Assembly: GCF_009765735.1 (NCBI RefSeq)
Contig: NZ_LMUW01000035.1
Span: forward strand, 38,687 to 90,568
DNA from: Xenophilus sp. L33
GTDB lineage: Bacteria; Pseudomonadota; Gammaproteobacteria; Burkholderiales; Burkholderiaceae_C
DNA: 51,882 nt
Direction of reading: 5' to 3'
The stretch's first letter is position 1, and every line of letters begins with the position of its first letter. The notes under the pieces are model-generated. The model had not been told where the DNA came from, did not search any database, and saw nothing but the letters and a program-made list of their open reading frames with translations. Positions 31,813 through 40,112 of the stretch are shown here, in pieces. Position numbers and translations under genes: made by a program.

Positions 31813-33192
31813 GTGGACATCCTCGATGCGTTGGCCCGCGCGCTCGGGCCGGACCAGGTGCTCGTCGGCGACGCGATCCCGGTGCGCCACCACGCCGACT
31901 GGAGCGGCGCATCGCCGGTGCGGCCACTCGCGCTCGTGCGTCCGCGCAGCACCGAGGAAGTCTCGACCGCGCTGCGCCTGTGCAGCGCGCAACGCGTGCC
32001 GGTCGTGCCCCAGGGCGGCCTCACCGGCCTGGCGGGCGCGGCCGTGCCGCGCGCCGACGCCATCGCGCTGTCGCTCGACCGGATGAACGCCATCGAGTCG
32101 CTGGATGTCGCCGCCTCGACGATCACCGTGCAGGCCGGCGCCACGCTGGCGGCGGTGCAGGAAGCCGCTGCCGCCCGGGGGCTGCAGTTCGGCGTCGACC
32201 TGGGTGCGCGCGGCTCCTGCCAGATCGGCGGCAACCTCGCGACCAACGCCGGCGGCAACGGCGTGCTGCAGTTCGGAATGATGCGCGAGCAGACGCTGGG
32301 CCTCGAAGTGGTGCTGGCCGACGGCAGCGTGCTGCCGATGCTGCGCCCCATGCAGAAGAACAACACCGGCTACGACCTCAAGCAGTTCTTCATCGGCGCC
32401 GAGGGCACGCTGGGCGTGATCACCCGCGCGGTGCTGCGGCTGCACCGAGCGCCGCGGGCGCGCGCGACCGCGCTGGTCGCGTTGCCGGACTTCGGGTCGG
32501 CGCTGGACCTGCTCGGCCGCCTGCAGTCGCGCTTTCCGGGCGCGCTCGCGGCCTTCGAGCTGATGTGGCGCGACTTCGTCGAGACCTCGCTCGGCTGGCA
32601 GAAGCTGCGCGAGCCCTTCGAGGCGAAGCATCCGTTCGCGGCGCTGGTGGAGGTCGCGGGCGACGACGAGGCGGCGCTGCGCGATGCAATAGAGGAATCG
32701 CTCGGCGAAGCGATGGAGGCCGGCAGCGCCGTCGACGCGGCCATCGCGCAATCGCAGGCCCAGGCGCTGGCGTTCTGGAAGATCCGCGAGGCCACGGCCG
32801 AGCTGCCGGTGCACATGAAGCCGCCGATCAACCTCGACGTCAGCCTGCCGATGGCCACGATCGGCCGCTTCGCCGACCGCTGCCGCGCCGCCTTCGATGC
32901 GCGCTGGCCGCAACACCATTCGATCTTCTTCGGCCACATCGGCGACAGCAACCTGCACATCACGACCGACGGCCGTTCGATCGGCGGCCGGGCCGACGAA
33001 CTCGAAGCCGTCGTCTACGCGCTGGTGGCCGAGTTCGGCGGCAGCATTTCCGCCGAGCACGGCATCGGCCTGCACAAGAAGCCCCATCTCGGCGCGAGCC
33101 GCTCGCCGGCCGAGATCGGCGCCATGGCCGCCATCAAGCGCGCACTCGATCCTCATCACATCATGAATCCAGGGAAGGTTTTCGATCTATGA
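31813..33192 (+). CDS. FAD-linked 2-hydroxyacid dehydrogenase (GlcD / D-2-hydroxyglutarate dehydrogenase type)
   Basis: A 459-residue FAD enzyme of the FAD_binding_4 / FAD-oxidase C family. The FAD-binding half (residues about 35-215) includes VPVVPQGGLTGLAGAAVP and QIGGNLATNAGGNGVLQFG. The C-terminal half has FFGHIGDSNLHITTDG and SAEHGIGLHKKPHL, with the closing [12 protein letters not shown]. Relatives oxidise D-lactate, glycolate or D-2-hydroxyglutarate to the oxo acid. It begins with GTG four bases after hutG and overlaps the aminotransferase gene (ATGA). This suggests oxidation of imidazole-lactate or of a glutamate-derived hydroxyacid; which one is not shown. Confidence 0.85.
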   Translation: MDILDALARALGPDQVLVGDAIPVRHHADWSGASPVRPLALVRPRSTEEVSTALRLCSAQRVPVVPQGGLTGLAGAAVPRADAIALSLDRMNAIESLDVAASTITVQAGATLAAVQEAAAARGLQFGVDLGARGSCQIGGNLATNAGGNGVLQFGMMREQTLGLEVVLADGSVLPMLRPMQKNNTGYDLKQFFIGAEGTLGVITRAVLRLHRAPRARATALVALPDFGSALDLLGRLQSRFPGALAAFELMWRDFVETSLGWQKLREPFEAKHPFAALVEVAGDDEAALRDAIEESLGEAMEAGSAVDAAIAQSQAQALAFWKIREATAELPVHMKPPINLDVSLPMATIGRFADRCRAAFDARWPQHHSIFFGHIGDSNLHITTDGRSIGGRADELEAVVYALVAEFGGSISAEHGIGLHKKPHLGASRSPAEIGAMAAIKRALDPHHIMNPGKVFDL

Positions 33193-34337
33193 CCGCATCC
33201 ACCATCCACGACCTCGCGCGGCCGCAGGTCATGCCCTTGCCGCCCTACAACGCAGGCCTGTCCTCCGAGCTCGTGCGCAGCCGCTACGGCGCCACCGAGA
33301 TCAGCCGCCTGGCGAGCAACGAGAACCCCTTCGGTGCCAGCCCCGCGGTGGCCGAGGCGCTGACCGGGCTGGCTCAGCGGCTGCACAACTACCCCGACGC
33401 CGGCGGCAGCGCCTTGCGCCGCGCGATCGCGATGCGCTGCGGCGCCGAGCCCGGCCAGGTGGTGATCGGCAACGGCTCCGAGGACATCCTGCAGATGCTC
33501 TGCCTGGCGCTGCTGTCGCCGGGCGACCGGGTGCTGGTGCAGCGGCCCGGCTTCGGCCTGCACGAGATCTTCCCGCGCATGATGGGCGCCGAGCTCGACG
33601 TGCTGGGCCTCACGCCGGCGCTCGAATTCGACCTTGACGCCTGGTGCGAGGCGCTGGCGCGCGCACCGAAGATCGCGTTCATCGCCAATCCGTCGAATCC
33701 GGTCGGCTGCATGTTCGACGCGGCCGCCTTCCAGCGCCTGCTCGCCGCCACGCCGGCCGGCACGCTGCTGGTGATCGACGAGGCCTACTACGAATACGCG
33801 CGGCTCGCGCCCGGCTTCCCCGATGCGCTCGCCGCCCTGCGCGACCAGCGGCGGCCGTGGATCGTGCTGCGCACCTTTTCCAAGGGCTGGGGCCTGGCGG
33901 GCCTGCGTGTCGGCTATGGCATCGCCTCGGACGCGGCGCTGGTGCAACTGCTCGACCGCGTGCGCACGCCCTTCAACGTCAACCAGCCGGCGCAGGAAGC
34001 GGCGCTGGCCGCCTGGGGCGACGAAGCCTTCATGGCGCGCGCGACCGCGCAGACGGTGCAGTTCCGCCAGGCGATGGTGGCGCGGCTGAACGAGGTCGCC
34101 TGGCCCGGCTTGCGCATCGCGCCGTCGGCCGCCAACTTCCTCTTCATCGACCTCGGCCGGCCGAACGGCCCGGTGAACGAGGCGCTGCTGGCGCACGGCA
34201 TCATCGTCAAGCCCTGGAAGGAAGCCGGCTTCGAGAACTTCATCCGCGTCTCGGTCGGGCTGCCGGAGGACAACGATCGCTTCCTGCGCGCGCTGCGCGA
34301 GATCGTCAGCCAGCAGGACGCCGACAAGCCCCGCTGA
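33189..34337 (+). CDS. histidinol-phosphate aminotransferase-like class I/II aminotransferase
   Basis: A PLP aminotransferase of 382 residues. The family blocks are [63 protein letters not shown] and [16 protein letters not shown], with the PLP lysine at K232. By sequence it would be called HisC, but it is the last gene of the hut operon and overlaps the FAD dehydrogenase gene. A catabolic role, such as making histidine from imidazole-pyruvate or handling a glutamate-derived oxo acid, is as likely as biosynthesis. The start at 33189 is fixed by the ATGA overlap. Confidence 0.85.
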   Translation: MTASTIHDLARPQVMPLPPYNAGLSSELVRSRYGATEISRLASNENPFGASPAVAEALTGLAQRLHNYPDAGGSALRRAIAMRCGAEPGQVVIGNGSEDILQMLCLALLSPGDRVLVQRPGFGLHEIFPRMMGAELDVLGLTPALEFDLDAWCEALARAPKIAFIANPSNPVGCMFDAAAFQRLLAATPAGTLLVIDEAYYEYARLAPGFPDALAALRDQRRPWIVLRTFSKGWGLAGLRVGYGIASDAALVQLLDRVRTPFNVNQPAQEAALAAWGDEAFMARATAQTVQFRQAMVARLNEVAWPGLRIAPSAANFLFIDLGRPNGPVNEALLAHGIIVKPWKEAGFENFIRVSVGLPEDNDRFLRALREIVSQQDADKPR

Positions 34338-34360
34338 AGAAAGGGACGGGGGCCGCTTTC

Positions 34361-34366
34361 TACAAT
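34361..34366 (+). promoter_or_regulatory. possible -10 element just before metH part 1
   Basis: TACAAT lies 8 bases before the ATG at 34375. Used as a -10 box, it would start transcription almost at the start codon, giving a leaderless or nearly leaderless message. No clear -35 box or ribosome-binding site is seen in the 37-base gap after the aminotransferase gene. Confidence 0.35.
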
Positions 34367-34374
34367 CGGTCCCC

Positions 34375-35412
34375 ATGAAGCCTCTCGCCTACACCCGCGC
34401 CGCGCAGCTGCCCGGCATCTTGGAACAACGCATCGCGATCCTCGACGGTGCGATGGGCACGATGATCCAGCGCTTCAAGCTCACCGAGGCCCAGTACCGC
34501 GGCGAGCGCTTCAAGGACTTTCCGCGCGACGTCAAGGGCAACAACGAACTGCTGTCGCTGACCCGGCCCGACGTGATCCGCGACATCCACGAGGGCTACC
34601 TGGCCGCCGGCGCCGACCTGATCGAGACCAACACCTTCGGCGCGACCCGCATCGCGCAGGAAGACTACAAGATGGCCGACCTGGCGCGCGAGATGAACCT
34701 CGAATCGGCCAAGTTGGCGCGCGCCGCCTGCGACAAGTTCAGCACGCCCGACAAGCCGCGCTTCGTCGCCGGCGCGCTCGGCCCCACGCCCAAGACCGCG
34801 AGCATCAGCCCGGACGTCAACGACCCCGGCGCGCGCAACGTCGACTTCGAGGCGCTGCGCGCTTCCTACTACGAGCAGGTCGAGGCACTGGTCGAGGGCG
34901 GCGCCGACGTGCTGCTGGTCGAGACCATCTTCGACACGCTCAACGCCAAGGCCGCGCTGTTCGCGGTCGACGAATACTTCGAGGCCAGCGGCGAGCGGCT
35001 GCCGCTGATCATCAGCGGCACCGTGACCGACGCCTCGGGCCGCATCCTCAGCGGCCAGACGGTCACCGCCTTCTGGCACAGCGTGCGGCATGCGCGGCCG
35101 CTGGCCATCGGCCTGAACTGCGCGCTCGGCGCGGCGCTGATGCGGCCCTACATCCAGGAACTGGCGCGCGTGGCCGGCGACACCTTCATCAGCTGCTATC
35201 CGAATGCCGGCCTGCCCAACCCGATGAGCGAGACCGGCTTCGACGAGACGCCGGACGTCACCTCGCGGCTGCTGCACGAGTTCGCGGCCGAGGGGCTGGT
35301 GAACATCGTCGGCGGCTGCTGCGGCACCACGCCGGACCACATCGCCGCGATCGGCGCGGCGGTCGCGCCGCTGTCGGGGCGCTCGCTGCAGGGCTACCGC
35401 GAAGCGGCCTGA
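34375..35412 (+). CDS. metH: methionine synthase, homocysteine-binding half
   Basis: A 345-residue protein equal to the N-terminal zinc/homocysteine domain of cobalamin-dependent methionine synthase. [11 protein letters not shown] opens the barrel; the zinc cysteines are C249 (GLNCALG) and C315-C316 ([10 protein letters not shown]). In many betaproteobacteria MetH is encoded as two genes, this one and a larger part with folate, cobalamin and activation domains. Here the partner lies 13.5 kb downstream at 48952. The two proteins must interact for methyl transfer to homocysteine. The following 135 bases hold only the promoter of the next gene. Confidence 0.95.
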   Translation: MKPLAYTRAAQLPGILEQRIAILDGAMGTMIQRFKLTEAQYRGERFKDFPRDVKGNNELLSLTRPDVIRDIHEGYLAAGADLIETNTFGATRIAQEDYKMADLAREMNLESAKLARAACDKFSTPDKPRFVAGALGPTPKTASISPDVNDPGARNVDFEALRASYYEQVEALVEGGADVLLVETIFDTLNAKAALFAVDEYFEASGERLPLIISGTVTDASGRILSGQTVTAFWHSVRHARPLAIGLNCALGAALMRPYIQELARVAGDTFISCYPNAGLPNPMSETGFDETPDVTSRLLHEFAAEGLVNIVGGCCGTTPDHIAAIGAAVAPLSGRSLQGYREAA

Positions 35413-35499
35413 AAGCGCGCGTGTGAAGTTGCGGTGAAGTTGCCTTTTCGGGTCGGCGATTCGGCGCCGGAAGCCGTTCCTTGCGTAGGCCGTTGCCGA

Positions 35500-35529
35500 T
35501 TGACAACGCGCCATCGGCGTCTCTAAGCT
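35500..35529 (+). promoter_or_regulatory. sigma-70-type promoter of the SH3-domain gene
   Basis: TTGACA at 35500-35505 is followed after 18 bases by TAAGCT (35524-35529), a plausible -35/-10 pair. AAAGGAAC lies just before the ATG at 35548. Confidence 0.6.
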
Positions 35530-35547
35530 GACTGCAAAGGAACAACC

Positions 35548-36297
35548 ATGAAAAGACACACCCTGCAGTGGATCGGAATCGGCAGCCTTGCCATCGTGCT
35601 TCCGGTCGCTGCGTCGGCGCAGCAGGCCTTTGCGCGCGGACCGATGGACCTGCGTGCCGGTCCGTCCGAAAACTATCCGCTGGTCGCCAACATCGCACCC
35701 GGCCAGCCGATCCAGGTCATGGGTTGCGTGAACGGCTATGCATGGTGCGACGTGGTGCTGCCCGACGGCCTGCGCGGCTGGGCCTATGCGGGCAGCCTCG
35801 ACTACGCCTACCAGGACCAGCGCGTGCCGCTGGCCACCTACGGTGCCTACATCGGCGTGCCGATCGTCGCCTTCTCGCTCGGCGCCTACTGGTCCAACTA
35901 CTACCGCGACCGGCCCTGGTACAACCAGCCGAGCTGGTGGGGCGGTCGTCCGCCACCGCCGATGGCCGGTTGGCGGCCGCCGCCGCCCGGCGTGCCGGGC
36001 TGGCATCCGAATCCGTATCCGGCCGGCGGCTGGGGGCCGCGGCCGGGTTACCGTCCGCCGGGACCGGGCTACCACCCGCCGGGCGGCGGTGGCTACCGGC
36101 CGCCGCCTCCGGGCTACCGGCCGGGCGGTCCGCCACCCGGTGGGCATCCGCCGGGCTACGGCCGGCCGCCGGGTGGCGGCGGTGGCCATCCACCGGGCGG
36201 TGGTGGAGGCGGAGGCCATGGCGGTGGCGGCCACGAAGGTGGTGGCGGCGGTCATGGGGGCGGAGGTGGTGGCCACGGCGGCGGCGGCCGTCCCTGA
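35548..36297 (+). CDS. secreted SH3-domain protein with Gly/Pro/His-rich tail
   Basis: A 249-residue exported protein. Residues 1-24 form a signal peptide (cleavage near ASA-QQ). Residues about 27-85 are a bacterial SH3-like domain (MDLRAGPSENYPLVANIAPGQPIQVMGCVNGYAWCDVVLPDGLRGWAYAGSL), as in cell-wall binding proteins. A hydrophobic or aromatic stretch follows (about 95-125). From about residue 130 to the end the chain is only Pro/Gly/Tyr/Trp and then Gly/His repeats (GGGGHGGGGHEGGGG). The tail could bind metals or envelope polymers. Function is unknown. It has its own promoter and terminator. Confidence 0.8.
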   Translation: MKRHTLQWIGIGSLAIVLPVAASAQQAFARGPMDLRAGPSENYPLVANIAPGQPIQVMGCVNGYAWCDVVLPDGLRGWAYAGSLDYAYQDQRVPLATYGAYIGVPIVAFSLGAYWSNYYRDRPWYNQPSWWGGRPPPPMAGWRPPPPGVPGWHPNPYPAGGWGPRPGYRPPGPGYHPPGGGGYRPPPPGYRPGGPPPGGHPPGYGRPPGGGGGHPPGGGGGGGHGGGGHEGGGGGHGGGGGGHGGGGRP

Positions 36298-36313
36298 TCA
36301 TCAGTGACACGAC

Positions 36314-36337
36314 AACGGCGGCCCAACGGCCGCCGTT
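36314..36337. terminator. convergent terminator hairpin
   Basis: A perfect 10-base stem, AACGGCGGCC / GGCCGCCGTT, with a CAAC loop. It lies between the stop of the SH3-domain gene and the stop of the convergent GntR gene (36338), serving both. The T run after it is short (TTTCAGTTT), the AA tract on the other side modest. Confidence 0.75.
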
Positions 36338-37129
36338 TCAGTTTCCGACGTCGTGCAGCAGGCGCCCCGCGTTCATGCTGTCGATGTCCTCGGCTTCGAG
36401 CTCCATCACCAGCCGGCTGCGCTCGGGCGACGACCAGATCGTCATGTATTGCAGCGGATTGCCCGAGCGGTGATGGATCAGCCGCTCGACCTTCAGCACC
36501 GCTGAGTTGACCTCGACCTTCAGGGCCGCCGCGACCACCGGGTCGGCCAGCGAGGCGTTCACCTGCTGCGCCACGCGGCCCAGTTTCTTCGCACTGCCGG
36601 CGATCAGCTCGTAGAGCGGCTTCGTGCGCAGCGCCTTCTCGCTGACCGCGCCGGCGAAGCGCGGCGGGATCCAGGCGTCGAGGTACATCACCGGCACCCG
36701 GCCGCGCGAGCGGATGCGGATCACGTGCAGGCCTTCTTCCGATTCGCCGAGGCCGAGCGCGGCCGCCACCGCCGACGGGCAGCGCTGCCTCGCGATCGAG
36801 ACCACCTTGACCGTGGTCTCCGCCAGCACCCGCTGCAGTTCGCCGACGAAGCCGACCGCCGGCGCCTTGGGCGCGACCTGCGCTTGCGCCGTGACGAAGG
36901 CGCCCACGCCTTGCTCGTTGCGGATCCAGCCTTCGGCCTGCAGGTCGGCCAGCGCGCGCCGCACCGTGATCCGCGACACCGAGAACTCGCGGCAGAGCGC
37001 GTCCTGCGTGGGCAGCTGTTCGCCTGTGCGCAGCCGCCCCGACTGGATCTGCTGGCGCAGCAGCACGAAGAGCTGCCGGTGCAGCAGGGTGCCGTTGGCG
37101 CTCAGTCGGGTGGTCGTCGGGGTGGCCAT
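36338..37129 (-). CDS. GntR/UTRA transcriptional regulator 1
   Basis: A 263-residue HutC-type regulator. Winged helix: LHRQLFVLLRQQIQSGRLRTGEQLPTQDALCREFSVSRITVRRALADLQAEGWIRNEQGVGAFVTA. The UTRA domain begins near residue 90 and contains VPVMYLDAWIPPRFAG, where effector contacts are expected. It is divergent from the MFS gene, with a TTGT-N12-ACAA site between, and so probably controls that gene and itself. A paralogue of the same design sits at the other end of the gene block (45502), with identical spacing from the start codon to LHRQLF. Confidence 0.93.
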   Translation of the reverse strand: MATPTTTRLSANGTLLHRQLFVLLRQQIQSGRLRTGEQLPTQDALCREFSVSRITVRRALADLQAEGWIRNEQGVGAFVTAQAQVAPKAPAVGFVGELQRVLAETTVKVVSIARQRCPSAVAAALGLGESEEGLHVIRIRSRGRVPVMYLDAWIPPRFAGAVSEKALRTKPLYELIAGSAKKLGRVAQQVNASLADPVVAAALKVEVNSAVLKVERLIHHRSGNPLQYMTIWSSPERSRLVMELEAEDIDSMNAGRLLHDVGN

Positions 37130-37191
37130 GGTGCGTCGAGTTTGCCATCAGCCTCCGGGTCGCCACGGGTTTGCAAGCCGGTATTTGTATG

Positions 37192-37211
37192 TTGTAATGT
37201 CTTCATAACAA
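37192..37211. promoter_or_regulatory. GntR operator, TTGT-N12-ACAA (site 1)
   Basis: An interrupted palindrome, TTGTAATG-TCTT-CATAACAA (arms matching at 7 of 8 positions), in the divergent spacer between GntR gene 1 and the MFS gene. The 14-base string TGTATGTTGTAATG (37186-37199) recurs exactly, on the opposite strand, at 41258-41271 before the dioxygenase gene. Confidence 0.7.
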
Positions 37212-37253
37212 GAAGACGGTAGCAACCGCACCTTCACCACTGGAGACAAGCAA

Positions 37254-38648
37254 ATGACCTATACCGCGGCCCAGCGGCTGGACCGGCTTCCCGAGGCGAC
37301 CTTCCACCGGCGCATGGCGCTGATGATCGGCGCCGGCCTCTTCTTCGACGGCTTCGACCTCTACCTCGCCTCCGGCGTGATGGTGGCCCTGACCTCGTCC
37401 GGCTGGGCGACGATGGGCGGCAATGCCAACTTCGCCTCCGCCGGTGCGCTCGGCACGCTGATCGGCGCCTGCGTGGCCGGTTGGCTTGGCGACAAGTTCG
37501 GCCGCAAGTTCACCTTCCAGTTCAACCTGATCCTGTTCGGCCTCACCTCGATCGCGGCCGCACTGGCGCCGTCGATGCTGTGGCTGGTGATCTTCCGCTT
37601 CGTCATGGGCATCGGCCTGGGGGCGGAGATCGTGGTCGGCTACGCGACCATCTCGGAGTTCGTGCCGCCGGCCAAGCGCGGCAAGTGGGGCGCGGTGCTG
37701 TTCTTCCTGGCGACCGCCTCGCTGCTGGTCGCCAACGTGGTGAGCTTCCTGGTGATCCCGACCTTCGGCTGGCGCTGGATGTTCGCGATCGCCGGTGTCG
37801 GCGGCCTCCTGGTCTGGGTGCTGCGGCAGAAGATGCCCGAGTCGCCGCGCTGGCTCGAATCGGTCGGGCGCAAGGAGGAGGCCGATCGCATCCTCGACCA
37901 GATCGAGGCCGACATCGTGCGCGAGACCGGCCGGCCGCTGCCGACGCCGCAGCCGGTGCGTGCGGTCGCGCGCTCGAGCGGCCATCGCTTCGGCGACCTG
38001 TTCAAGCCGCCGCTGCTGCGCGCGACCTTCCTGGGCATCGTGCTCAACGTGGTCGCGCTGGCGTCGCTCTACGGCTTCATCATCTGGCTGCCGACCTTCC
38101 TGGTGAAGCAGGGGCTGTCGATGTCGGCCTCGCTCGGCCATGCAGCGCTGATGTCGGTGGGCAGCCTGGTGGGCGTGGTCCTGGCCGGTCAGGTGGCCGA
38201 CAAGTGGAGCCGCAAGAACTGGATCGTGCTGGTGTCGCTGATCTCGGCGGCGCTGGCCTGGGCCTATTCCGGCGCATCGTCCGTGACCATGGCCACCTGG
38301 ATGGGCGTGCTGCTCATGACCTCGTTCTACTTCGGCTCGACGATGGGCTTTTCGACCTACGTGCCCGAGATCTTCCCGACCGACGTGCGGCTGCGCGGCG
38401 CCGGTGTCGGCAGCGCCGCGGGGCGCGCGGCGTCGATCTTCGCGCCGCAGGCTGTCGCGGTGCTCTTCGCCTTCAACGGTGCCAACGGCGTGGTCTACAC
38501 GGTGATCGGGATGATCGTGCTGCAGGCGATCCTGGTCGCCTGGTTTGGCATCGAGACGACGCGACGTTCGCTCGACGAATCCTTCGGCGGCAGCGACACG
38601 GTGGAAGGCCCTGCGGCCTTCGAGGTCGGCCAGGCGCCGCGGCCCTGA
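37254..38648 (+). CDS. MFS transporter, metabolite:proton symporter type
   Basis: A 464-residue, twelve-helix inner-membrane carrier. The helix 2-3 loop has GWLGDKFGRKFTFQFNL (the MFS G-x-L-a-D-r-x-G-r-k/r-x motif), and the mid-loop has PESPRWLESVGRKEEAD, as in sugar-porter and aromatic-acid or nicotinate-type symporters. GGAGAC precedes the ATG. It stands convergent to the MmgE/dioxygenase operon and shares the GntR site, so it probably brings in the substrate of the enzymes encoded next door, likely an organic acid. The substrate itself cannot be told. Confidence 0.9.
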   Translation: MTYTAAQRLDRLPEATFHRRMALMIGAGLFFDGFDLYLASGVMVALTSSGWATMGGNANFASAGALGTLIGACVAGWLGDKFGRKFTFQFNLILFGLTSIAAALAPSMLWLVIFRFVMGIGLGAEIVVGYATISEFVPPAKRGKWGAVLFFLATASLLVANVVSFLVIPTFGWRWMFAIAGVGGLLVWVLRQKMPESPRWLESVGRKEEADRILDQIEADIVRETGRPLPTPQPVRAVARSSGHRFGDLFKPPLLRATFLGIVLNVVALASLYGFIIWLPTFLVKQGLSMSASLGHAALMSVGSLVGVVLAGQVADKWSRKNWIVLVSLISAALAWAYSGASSVTMATWMGVLLMTSFYFGSTMGFSTYVPEIFPTDVRLRGAGVGSAAGRAASIFAPQAVAVLFAFNGANGVVYTVIGMIVLQAILVAWFGIETTRRSLDESFGGSDTVEGPAAFEVGQAPRP

Positions 38649-38701
38649 GCGCTTCGTGCCGCCGATGCACGCACGCGCATCGGCGGCGCGAATCCTGGTC
38701 T

Positions 38702-40111
38702 TCAGTTCGCCAGCGCGAGCGACTGAAGGGCGGCCACCGCCGCACGGCCATTCAGCGTCGGCAAGGCCAGGCACTGCTGCAGCAGCGCATCGCCGCCGGC
38801 GCGGCTGCCGCCCCACTGCAGGCAGTCCTCGAGCTTGGCGGCGAGTTCCGCATCGCTCAGCGGCTTGCGGGCCGAACCGCGCAGCGTCTCCACCTTGTTC
38901 TTCAAGAGGCTGCCGTCGCGCAGGTGCAGCGTGACTTCGGCCCAGGGCCGGCTGGCCGGCTGGTCGGTCTCGCGCGCATCCACCTTGGCCATGAAGGCCT
39001 GCAGTTCCGGGCGGGCGACCGCCAAGTCGGTGAAGCTGCGCAGACGCACCGCGCCGTCGGCCAGCGCGGCCGCCATCGCATACGGCATGCTGAACTTGCC
39101 TTCGAGGCCGCTGCGCGCATGCGGATGGATGAGCGGGATCAGCGCGCCGCGGCTGGTCGACACCTCGACGCTCGCCACGTCCTGCAGGCCGAGCTTGTGC
39201 GTCGCCTGCAGGTCGAGGATCGCGTCGAGCGCGCAGTGCGTGGCGTAGCACATCGGGTATTGCTTGACGTCGAGGCCGCTGGCCTCCAGTTCGAGCGGCG
39301 ACTGGCCGAGCGTCTCGAGCCAGGGCGCGACGTCGGCGCCGTCGGCATAGAGCCGCAGGTAGCCGAAGGGCCCGTCGATCGCGCCGGGGCCGGCCTCGAA
39401 GCCGGACTCGGCCAGGCTGGCGGCGCGCACCGCGACCGCGCCGGCATGGCCGGCCTGGAAGGACTTGCCTTCGGTGCCGACGTTCTCGCGCGAACCGGCG
39501 ACCTGCGCCACCGCCAGGCCCAGCGCATGCGTGAGCTGCGTTTCCGACAGCGCGAGCAGATGCGCACAGGCCACGGTCGCGCCGAGCGCGCCGATGCTGG
39601 CGGTCGAATGCCAGCCCTTCGCATAGTGGTTGCGGGCCATGCCGTGCGACAGCTTGCAGATCACCTCGAGGCCGACCACGAAGGCGCTGGCCACGCGCGC
39701 GCCCGGCAGGTCGCGCGATTCGGCCAGCGCCAGCAGCGCGGGCCACAGCGCCACGCTCGGATGGCCGACCATCGGCACCGTGACGTCGTCGTAGTCGAGC
39801 ACGTGGCCGGCGATGCCGTTCCACCAGGCGGCGATCTCGGGCGCCGCGCGTTCGGAGCGGCCCCATAGCGAGGCTGACGATGCGGAAGGCGCGGGGCTGT
39901 CCGCCGGCAGCAGCAGGCCGGCCTTCGACAGATAGTCGAGCGCGGCCTGCGGCGCATGCTCGTTGCGGCCGGCCACGCCGACGCCATAGGTGTCGGCGAG
40001 CGAGCGGCCGCACAGGTGCCGCTGCGACGGCGACAGCCGCGACGCGTCGAAGTCGCGCGCGAAGGCAGCGATGCGGGCCGCCGCGGAAGGATGCCTGGTG
40101 TCCTGGGTCAT
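38702..40111 (-). CDS. MmgE/PrpD family protein
   Basis: A 469-residue member of the family that includes 2-methylcitrate dehydratase (PrpD), cis-aconitate decarboxylase and iminodisuccinate epimerase. Family motifs: NGIAGHVLDYDDV (H103, D106, D108, D109), GHPS (116-119), GWHSTASIGALGA near 166 and KQYPMCYATHCALDA (K-x-Y-P) near 277. It dehydrates, epimerises or decarboxylates a hydroxy- or unsaturated polycarboxylate. It follows the TauD-type gene after a single base, and both lie behind a GntR operator. Which reaction it performs cannot be decided. Confidence 0.92.
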   Translation of the reverse strand: MTQDTRHPSAAARIAAFARDFDASRLSPSQRHLCGRSLADTYGVGVAGRNEHAPQAALDYLSKAGLLLPADSPAPSASSASLWGRSERAAPEIAAWWNGIAGHVLDYDDVTVPMVGHPSVALWPALLALAESRDLPGARVASAFVVGLEVICKLSHGMARNHYAKGWHSTASIGALGATVACAHLLALSETQLTHALGLAVAQVAGSRENVGTEGKSFQAGHAGAVAVRAASLAESGFEAGPGAIDGPFGYLRLYADGADVAPWLETLGQSPLELEASGLDVKQYPMCYATHCALDAILDLQATHKLGLQDVASVEVSTSRGALIPLIHPHARSGLEGKFSMPYAMAAALADGAVRLRSFTDLAVARPELQAFMAKVDARETDQPASRPWAEVTLHLRDGSLLKNKVETLRGSARKPLSDAELAAKLEDCLQWGGSRAGGDALLQQCLALPTLNGRAAVAALQSLALAN

Positions 40112-40112
40112 G

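Noticed and set aside
36060..36290. Tandem DNA repeat array in the SH3-domain gene as a non-coding repeat
   Set aside because: The repetition follows Gly/Pro/His codons in a single open frame and is explained by the low-complexity protein tail.
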